Positions 57,920 to 64,000 of a stretch of DNA of 64,000 nucleotides are shown in pieces. Within the stretch, counting starts at the first letter, position 1. Every line of letters begins with the position of its first letter. Origin of the DNA: Stenogyne calaminthoides (lineage: Eukaryota > Streptophyta > Magnoliopsida > Lamiales > Lamiaceae); NCBI GenBank assembly GCA_037126765.1, contig JBBCBC010000030.1, positions 1,226,453-1,290,452 on the forward strand, read 5' to 3'. The position numbers and the translations under genes are program-made. A model generated the notes under the pieces. That model did no database searches. It worked only from the letters and a program-made list of their open reading frames with translations, and had not been told where the DNA came from.

Positions 57920-59148
57920 CACTACAAAAAAAATCTGATTTAACGAGAGTATTTAAAGAGGGGTTGGAAACCCTCGTTAATTAACGAGGGTTTTAACGAG
58001 TGATACGTTTCACGAGGGATTTGGCGAGAGCGCGTTTAACGAGGATTTAAAACCCTCGGTATTTTTCACGCGCCATTTACCGAGGGGAAACAACCCTCGC
58101 AAACTTCCACGCCCGTTTTAACGAAGGGCCTGCGCCCTCTCCAAATTCAAATGCACACACGTGATTCTACAGAGAATGATGAAAAGGGTGAGTTGGTAGC
58201 TTTAATTAAATAAGTGTACTGTACAAACCTGCAACAATTTATTATTTAATAAAAAAATAGGCAAAGATCTCATTGTTTGAGATGAAATGAGTCAAACGTG
58301 TTATTGATTAATTCAAACTTGAGCTCTGCTTTCTGCTACCTTCATTTTTCACTCATCTCTCATCTTTTCTCTCTCTCTCGACAAATCTTGCACCCACTGA
58401 AATATATCTACTTGCCCAGGGATGATTTCTTCTCCACCTCCTTATCCGCCTTCCACCACTCGTCCTCCGCTGCCAACTCACACTTCGACGATTCATCAAT
58501 ATAATTCCGAGTCACTCCATTGATTTAAGCCATACTTTGTGTATCTGTAAGATTAGATGTCTATTGTTGTACTGCGTCTTGTATTAGTTGTACCTTCATT
58601 TTTTATTCAATCTAAATCTAAAAATTCTGAGTTTGTTTTAACAGAATGCCGACGCGGATGGATGATTCGTTCACCGATTTCCCGGCGAAAGAGCATACCA
58701 CCACCGCCATTATTTTTCACTCAATTGAGGCCGCCAGATTTCACGGCCGCGCACGGAGCAAGCGATCCCGGCCGGTGGTATCGTCGACGCTTAGCGGGGA
58801 AGACGCCGCAGTGGAGGACCATGTCGTTGGGCCCGAAGAAGCTGTGCCGGAGTAGAGGCCCGCGGCGAGCCCGACGTTAATGCTGACTCAGATTCATATA
58901 CCGAGGGCCCAGGCGAGGGATTCTGCATTGAATTTGGCGAGGGTCTGCAGCCCTCGGGAATTCTGACACAGTGACGCCCTCGTTAAAACCCTCTGCTTTT
59001 TTTCGAGGGCCCAATTTTTCCCTCGCTAATGAGCTAGCGATGAGCATTTTAAAGAGGGTCATTTCCCTCGTTAAAACCCTCGCCTAATAGTATTCCCTCT
59101 TTAAATTCCTCGTTAAATTCCTCTTTAATTGCACATTATTTTGTGGTG
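57920..59148. mobile_element. CACTA element, 1.2 kb, non-autonomous, nested in the copia element
   Basis: The ends are CACTACAAAAAAAATCTG and, inverted, CACCACAAAATAATGTGC, with the 3-bp duplication TAA on both sides (57917-57919 and 59149-59151). Subterminal regions are rich in AACGAGGG / CCCTCGTTAA motifs in both orientations. No transposase is present. The middle is GC-rich and has an open frame at 58646-58855. Confidence 0.88.
58646..58880 (+). other. GC-rich open segment in the CACTA element, possibly captured
   Basis: A 69-codon frame (58646-58855) starts MPTRMDDSFTDFPAKEHTTT and contains RARSKRSRPVVSSTLSGED. Another frame overlaps it on the same strand (58557-58880). Its base composition differs sharply from the flanks, as in exons captured by CACTA elements, and it follows CAGA at an acceptor-like site. 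I do not recognise the source gene. Confidence 0.4.
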
Positions 59149-59151
59149 TAA

Positions 59152-59304
59152 ACAGCCATATTAGCATGCTCATTATTAGTCTTGGTATTGGTATTCTGCT
59201 TATTCTGTTGGTTTTTAGGACAATCCTTAATCATATGACCAGGATCCTGACAAAGAAAGCACTTTCTCTTGCTAGATTTAGCCTTAGAATGGGAAAAGAC
59301 CACT
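59152..59304 (-). pseudogene. copia gag zinc knuckle remnant
   Basis: On the minus strand FSHSKAKSSKRKCFLCQDPG followed by HMIKDCPKNQQNKQ gives a complete CX2CX4HX4C zinc knuckle. It belongs to the copia element interrupted at 57920. Upstream gag is lost at 59304. Confidence 0.85.
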
Positions 59305-59820
59305 TGATCCATCGGTTCTTACCAAGTTCACGGTGGGCCCAATGGCGACACGCCGCGTTGGATGTGGAGCAATCGGACCCAATCGTGGACCAATTACGCG
59401 GGAATGCCAGCAGATAATTGCGATACGTACAACCTGTGCCGTGCTTACGGCCTTTGCAACATTGCAAACCTGCCTTCTTGTCGTTGTTTAGAAAAATTTG
59501 TCCCGAGGGATTTGAGCGGATGCGTTCGGAGGATGCCGTTGGAGTGTAGAGGAGATGTGTTCTTGAAGCACTCTGGAATTAAATTGCCAGACTCAAGAAA
59601 CACGACTTTCAATGATCAGATAATGCTTCTTTCAGATTGCGAAGTTGAATGCTCTAAAGACTGCTCTTGTACGGCCTACACACAGTTGAATATCAGGGGA
59701 AATGAAGTTGAACTGCCTGCGCCTAAACAACCAGCACTTTTTGCAGATTTTATATCACCTACGCTAAATGCTTCAATTTCAGTGAATCAAGTCACAGTTA
59801 CACAACCCCAAGGTAGATAG
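59305..59820 (+). pseudogene. S-domain receptor kinase pseudogene psi-F, part 2 (PAN joined to kinase tail)
   Basis: It continues psi-F after the copia element. The open frame 59362-59820 reads MWSNRTQSWTNYAGMPADNC, the EGF-like Cys region (CDTYNLCRAYGLCNIANLPS, CRCLEKFVPRDLS), the PAN start with LECRGDVFLKHSGIKLPD and CSKDCSCTAYTQLNIRG. It then passes directly, in frame, into NEVELPAPKQPALFADFISP and VTVTQPQGR, which in B1/B2 are the last residues of the kinase gene. The end of PAN, the transmembrane segment and almost all of the kinase (five introns included) are deleted. WSNG is also lost after DLSG. Confidence 0.87.
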
Positions 59821-59985
59821 GTTATAGTCGCACTAGTTTGCAGGTCGAATCCCCAATTTATACATTTTCATTCAGTGAATTAGTTTGCAGGTCGAATCCC
59901 CAATTTATACATTTTCATTTAGTGAATTTCTCGTAAATTTGTGTCGGGTTTCACTTTTTTCATTTCATCTATTGTTCTTTTCGAA
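59821..59985. repeat. 48-bp tandem duplication after psi-F
   Basis: TTTGCAGGTCGAATCCCCAA plus TTTATACATTTTCATT occurs twice back to back (about 59837-59883 and 59884-59930). The single copy in the B1/B2 3' flank is more diverged. Confidence 0.7.
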
Positions 59986-59998
59986 ATTCACAACAATA

Positions 59999-60094
59999 AT
60001 TCTTTTTTTTTTTATCTGTCAAATGGTGACTCGAACTCATGACCTCACAACACAGGTAGTGGTGCTCTAACCACTTGAGCTATTCCACTTCGTC
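59999..60094 (-). mobile_element. SINE with 13-bp target duplication
   Basis: On the minus strand GGAATAGCTCAAGTGGTTAG (A box) is followed by GAGGTCATGAGTTCGAGTC (B box) and an A-rich end. Both flanks carry ATTCACAACAATA (59986-59998 and 60095-60107), the length expected for L1-type target-primed insertion. At 96 bp it is short. Confidence 0.85.
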
Positions 60095-60107
60095 ATTCAC
60101 AACAATA

Positions 60108-60428
60108 TACCTTAATCTTGGGAGTTTGATGTAAAATAAGTATGGAGGGGTTCACACTTTACACTTTCTTGGATTTTATTTCTATTCTGTCTGCAAGTGT
60201 TTTTTGAACTAATTATAGTTTATTTTATTTTCTAGCAATACTTATATATTTAGTTATTCAGTTTCCTTTCGACGTGTCGCAAAACATCAAACTGTTTTCA
60301 ACGTTGGTAGAAATGAGATAAGTTTTTAGTTTCACAGATATTCCCTCCAGCTTCATAACTTCGTTAAAGGCATTTCCATTTATAAAATTGAAATTCTACC
60401 TCAAGTTAAACTTGCAATATATACGATA
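60108..60428. other. intergenic, no gene seen
   Basis: AT-rich. It shares phrases with the A and B 3' flanks, such as AAACTGTTTTC(A/G)A(C/T)GTTGGTAG at 60288 and 19688. Confidence 0.5.
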
Positions 60429-60664
60429 CTCCCCCCGTCCCAAAAGACTTAACTCACTTACTTTTTGCTCGTGTTTTTGCGTGCGAATTGTTTATTAGTA
60501 TTTGAAATAATAAAGTAACTTTTAAGGTGGGGTATGATAATAAATACCCTCCTTTGTTATACGCATTTTTTAAAATTACTATCATTTCAAATAGTAATAA
60601 AAAACTCGCTCGCTAAAACACGAGCAGAACAATAACTGTGCAAAGTGTTTCGGGACGGAAGTAG
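60429..60664. mobile_element. Stowaway-like MITE
   Basis: The ends are CTCCCCCCGTCCCAAAAG and, inverted, CTACTTCCGTCCCGAAAC, with TA on both sides (60427-60428 and 60665-60666). It is 236 bp, AT-rich inside, with no coding frame. This matches the CTCCCTCCGTCCC terminal consensus of Stowaway elements. Confidence 0.85.
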
Positions 60665-60666
60665 TA

Positions 60667-61691
60667 TTAATTACATTCAATCTAATCATACAAGTATAAT
60701 CACCATAGGAAAAAAGAAGACCAAAGTGAAGAAAAAATTAAAAATTGCACACCTTAAAGTACCGTTAACTAACCAGAATAAAAAAAAATGCATGAACATA
60801 CATCCTCCATTCCAATTATATATACAGATTTGTTTTCTTTTTACAAATATTCCAATTTTATAAGCTTATTTTCTTAAATTTTCCTAATTAATGTGTTAAT
60901 ATAACACCCCTATTCATTTATTATGTTGGAAAGTTCACTTAATAAATAGGGTTATTAATAAAATTTTCCTCGTCTAATTTGCTTCTCCAAAAGTATTTAT
61001 TAATATTTGTGCATAATTAATCCGCATATATAACTGAGTCGGGAAGTGTATATAAATAAACAGGACTCCGGTGAAACTTGTTCATAGTATAAAATATATA
61101 TCATTACTCGTATAAACTAATATCATAATACTTATCAATTGATATCATTACATTTATAAATTGATATCATAATATTAATTGCTATTTAAAAAAAACATTA
61201 ATCCCTCTAAATATTAGTTTATAAAAATAATGGTATCAATTTATAAGTGTAATATTATCAATTTCATAGTATAAACAAGTTTCACAAAGAAGTTTATGCA
61301 TATAAATAATATTGATATGATATGAAAAATTGATATTTAATTGTTAAATTTTAAAGACGCGACATGGGAATCGAGAGTGGTCAGCTTCCCATGTGGCCAT
61401 CAACGGACGTAACGACTTCTCCCCTCAAATTTCTATGGGTCTAAGCTTATCCACGTGTAGGTGCGTTTTTTTTTTTTTTTTTTTTTTGCATTTTTGGGGA
61501 TTTGCTTTAGAATTTTCCTCCAAACATTCTATTCTGTTTTGATTTTTCCTCATTTGTGTTGATGGTCTTTGGATTAGTTTCAATTATTTTCTTTAGTGAT
61601 GTTATTTTCCCATTGCCTTTTCGTTTCTTCTGTAATATTCCAATAAGTTGGGCCCATCTTTAATTTAAATCAATTGGAGAGTCTGGATTAT
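60667..61691. other. intergenic; duplicated segment shared with 37040-37440
   Basis: No gene is seen. From about 61120 to 61580 it parallels 37040-37440 (shared phrases include CCATGTGGCCATCAACGGAC-like text and TAAGCTTATCCACGTGTAG). Its right end parallels 52880-52960. The CACTA element at 37884-51962 therefore lies inside one copy of a duplicated intergenic block. Confidence 0.6.
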
Positions 61692-63008
61692 TGTTGTGGA
61701 AGGGGCCAATAATCAGAGTTGATTGCTCGGCGCAGCGGAATGCACAAAAGCAACAATCACTTCCACAAAAACTCAATTGACTTCGGACCAAATACGTAAA
61801 TTAACTGCAGAAATAAATACGCAATAACACCAAGAATTTTTACGTGGAAAACCCCATCACAAGAGGGTAAAAAACCATGTGACCCAGTCCAAGAAATACT
61901 CCACTATATCAAATGAGAATTAAAAAGTTTCCTTTTTTGTCACAAATAGAGGAACCAACACCAATAGTATTAAACTATCCTCAAGAATACAATTCTTGGC
62001 ACACACAATGAGATATGAGAAAAGAGCAATCTAAATAGTAAAAAACGAATAAATATACCAGTTACCCCTTTGTACCTTTTGGAGATGAATAGTGAAAATT
62101 CACTCCAATCAAAATGAAGAGCACGTCGCCATGAACTCCCCCTCCAAATTTGAGGCAAAACGGTGAAGAAACGAGCACCCAACAGACAAACCCTTCTTCT
62201 CCTCTCTCGATTTCTTTCTCTCCCTTTTCTCTCTTTTTTCTTACGGTTTCTTTTCTGTTTCTCGGCTGCTGCTGCCTTCCAAATTGCAACAGCCAACAAA
62301 TGCCTTAGAGTCAACTAATTCAAAAATGGGCTATTTCTAGCTTCTTTTCTTTGTTGGGCTTCCAATTATTTATTTGATTGTTTTGGGCCCAACTAATATT
62401 CGGCAAAGCCCAACAATCTCCCCCTCCCAATATAGTTGGCCCACAAACATCATAACTACCTTGAGCTCATGCCGGCCAATCTGACATACAACTCATGCTT
62501 CTCTCGAGTGACCATCTTAGTCATCATATCCGCAGGATTTTTGTCGGTGTGAATTTTTTCAAGCTTCATAAGCTATTTCCCAATATCATTTTAATTCAAT
62601 GGTACCTCACATCAATATGCTTCGTTCAAGCATGATACATGGAATTTTTGCTCAAGTTAATAGCACTTTGACTATCACAAAAGACCATGTACTCCTCTTG
62701 CTTCAAACTCAATTCCTAGAGAAATCTCTTCATCCACATCATCTCTTTTCCAGCTTCGTTCGCTGCAATATACTCTGCCTTATTGGTGGATAAGACAACA
62801 CATTTTTGTAACTTTGATTGCCATGAGACAGCATCCCCTGCAAATGTAAACAAGCTAGCCTGAAGTGGATTTCCTCCCGTCGAGATCACCAGCCATATCT
62901 GAATCTGTGTATCCTGTAAGAGTCGGTTTCGAACTTCCAAAACTCAAGCATGATTTTGAAGTTCCTCTCAAATATTTGAATATCCACTTTACGGCCTCCC
63001 AATGATCT
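61692..63008 (-). mobile_element. Ty1/copia remnant: 3' LTR plus RNase H end
   Basis: LTR 61692-62415 (TGTTGTGGAAGGG...AAAGCCCAACA). Beside it, on the minus strand, are the purine tract TTGGGAGGGGGAGAT and then the end of a copia polyprotein. It is cut at 63008, where other repeat sequence begins. Confidence 0.8.
62420..63008 (-). pseudogene. copia RNase H fragment
   Basis: The minus strand reads FTFAGDAVSWQSKLQKCVVL, STNKAEYIAANEAGKEMMWM, and in other frames the later DSQSA-like and HIDVRYH-like blocks. A conserved GYTDSDMAGD-like start is frameshifted near 62890. Only the last part of the polyprotein is present and it has several frame breaks. Confidence 0.8.
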
Positions 63009-64000
63009 TGTAACACCCCCAAAATTCACGTTAAGTATTTTAGACATTTCATGTATTTTGAAATTTATAAAATATTCACTTCTTTAAAATAAACTTAAAA
63101 TTATCAAATATTTTCAAAATATATATTTATTAAAATATATATCTATGTGTAGATACTAGATACATAAAGGAATCATATGTACACATTTTCAAAACTCTAT
63201 TCCACAAGTTTATTAACTTTCGGTTGTGTTTGATATTTAAAAAAAAATTAAGACGCACGTCTTCTATATTGTTGGAGATTTGATATCATATTTTTCTCAA
63301 GTTTGTTAAAAATTTAAAATAGAAGACCACGTATTTAATCTGATCTCATGATTTGCACAACAAAAACTTATCCGATCCCACGATTTTCTCAACTAAAAGT
63401 TTTTCCCTCAGCCTTTTTATACTCGATCTTTCCACAAAGAAAATAACATAAATATTATTCTCCATAAATTGAATTTCTCTCAATCAAAAGCTGCGCCTAT
63501 TTCTGTTCTTGCCAAAAGTATTAACGCTTTCTTCTCATGCTTTGGTAAGTTCGATTTTATATTTTTACAGTATACAACTTACTGCTCTTGTACAATTTAA
63601 TTTTATTTGATAAACCTATTAAGTCATGGTTTTAAAGAAATTATAGTGCTACACCTCTCCTGTTCAAACCTTTCTGTTTCAAAGGAAAGTTTTATATATT
63701 TTGGAGTACGAATTGGAGAATGACCTTTTATTTAATTGCTCAAAAGTCTTTATTAATATACGAATGTTTATATAGAACTATGGTCATACCTATTTATTTC
63801 AAACTTCAAATATTTTGTTTTCAAAATTTGGTCAGCCATACCAATTGTTTCAATTTTCATATAGCCAGACTCTATAGCCCATGTTTTAAAATTTGCCGAA
63901 ACATATCACTTTCAATTTTAGTTAATTATTCTTTTAAAAACTTTAACGCTAAATTCATGTTACATGCTAATAGCACTTTTAATTTATCAAACCATTTATT
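63009..64000. other. possible start of another LTR element, to the window edge
   Basis: It begins TGTAACACCCCCAAAATTC exactly where copia similarity stops. TGTAACACCC is a frequent LTR start in plant gypsy elements. No coding frame is visible, and the other end lies outside the window, so the call is tentative. Confidence 0.35.

Larger units (their letters stand above)
53950..59304 (-). mobile_element. Ty1/copia retrotransposon, 5' end lost, nested in psi-F
   Basis: Minus-strand element. The 3' LTR is at 53950-54483 (TGGTATAAG...GGCCCAACA), with the purine tract AAAGAAGGTGGAGAAA next to it. The coding blocks in order are RNase H, reverse transcriptase, integrase and gag zinc knuckle. The 5' LTR and most of gag are gone; receptor-kinase sequence resumes at 59305 without a target duplication. 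About 60 bp of the host gene are also missing, so a deletion removed the element's end with host sequence. A CACTA element is nested at 57920-59148. Confidence 0.88.

Noticed and set aside
60030..60094. tRNA gene on the minus strand
   Set aside because: Same SINE-type head, flanked by a 13-bp target duplication, with an A-rich end.
62062..62314. Two overlapping minus-strand frames rich in K, R and E
   Set aside because: They lie inside the copia LTR at 61692-62415 and reflect a purine-rich tract.

Overview
The window looks like a eudicot plant nuclear chromosome. It is AT-rich, its genes have GT-AG introns, and it is packed with plant transposons of the Ty3/gypsy, Ty1/copia, CACTA, hAT, pogo/Emigrant-like, Mutator-like, Stowaway-like and SINE types. 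The species cannot be named from the sequence alone. The only host gene family present is the G-type lectin (S-domain, SRK-like) receptor kinases. I count eight copies or fragments of them, and every one carries at least one visible lesion. The locus reads as a decayed receptor-kinase cluster.

Layout. Bases 480-9430 and 25995-32411 are the two arms of a large inverted duplication, about 5.5 kb each without later insertions. Each arm carries an S-domain pseudogene fragment (psi-E), a six-exon receptor kinase (A1 on +, A2 on -), a pogo/Emigrant-like element and an hAT-like element. The inner end of the right arm lies inside the hAT element. The spacer (9431-25994) holds the rest of the hAT element, a truncated 5' gene fragment (C), two direct copies of a seven-exon minus-strand receptor kinase (B1 and B2), and between them an orphan kinase 3' exon (D) joined to retrotransposon LTR fragments. 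B1 has a Mutator-like element with a 94-bp tandem array inside exon 1.

Outer regions. A Ty3/gypsy-type element (850-3943) is inserted in psi-E on the left. It has lost pol and carries part of a host RCC1-family gene joined to gag. To the right of the inverted repeat lie a CACTA element with transposase and Ulp1-protease relics (32495-35415) and a second CACTA element (37884-51962). The second one carries DNA ligase I exons and is itself split by a 9-kb Ty1/copia element (38809-47807, TSD AAATA). Further right is another receptor-kinase pseudogene (psi-F, 53395-59820), broken by a second copia element that in turn hosts a third CACTA element. The last part holds a SINE, a Stowaway-like element, a third copia remnant and the start of what may be another LTR element.

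How the parts relate. There is no operon-like cooperation. The receptor kinases would span the plasma membrane, with an extracellular B-lectin / S-locus glycoprotein / PAN region and a cytosolic Ser/Thr kinase. Because near-identical copies sit in opposite orientations, read-through transcripts could form double-stranded RNA; that is an inference. The most unusual content is the host-gene capture (RCC1 in an LTR element, DNA ligase I in a CACTA element) and the dated series of insertions, duplications and small lesions.
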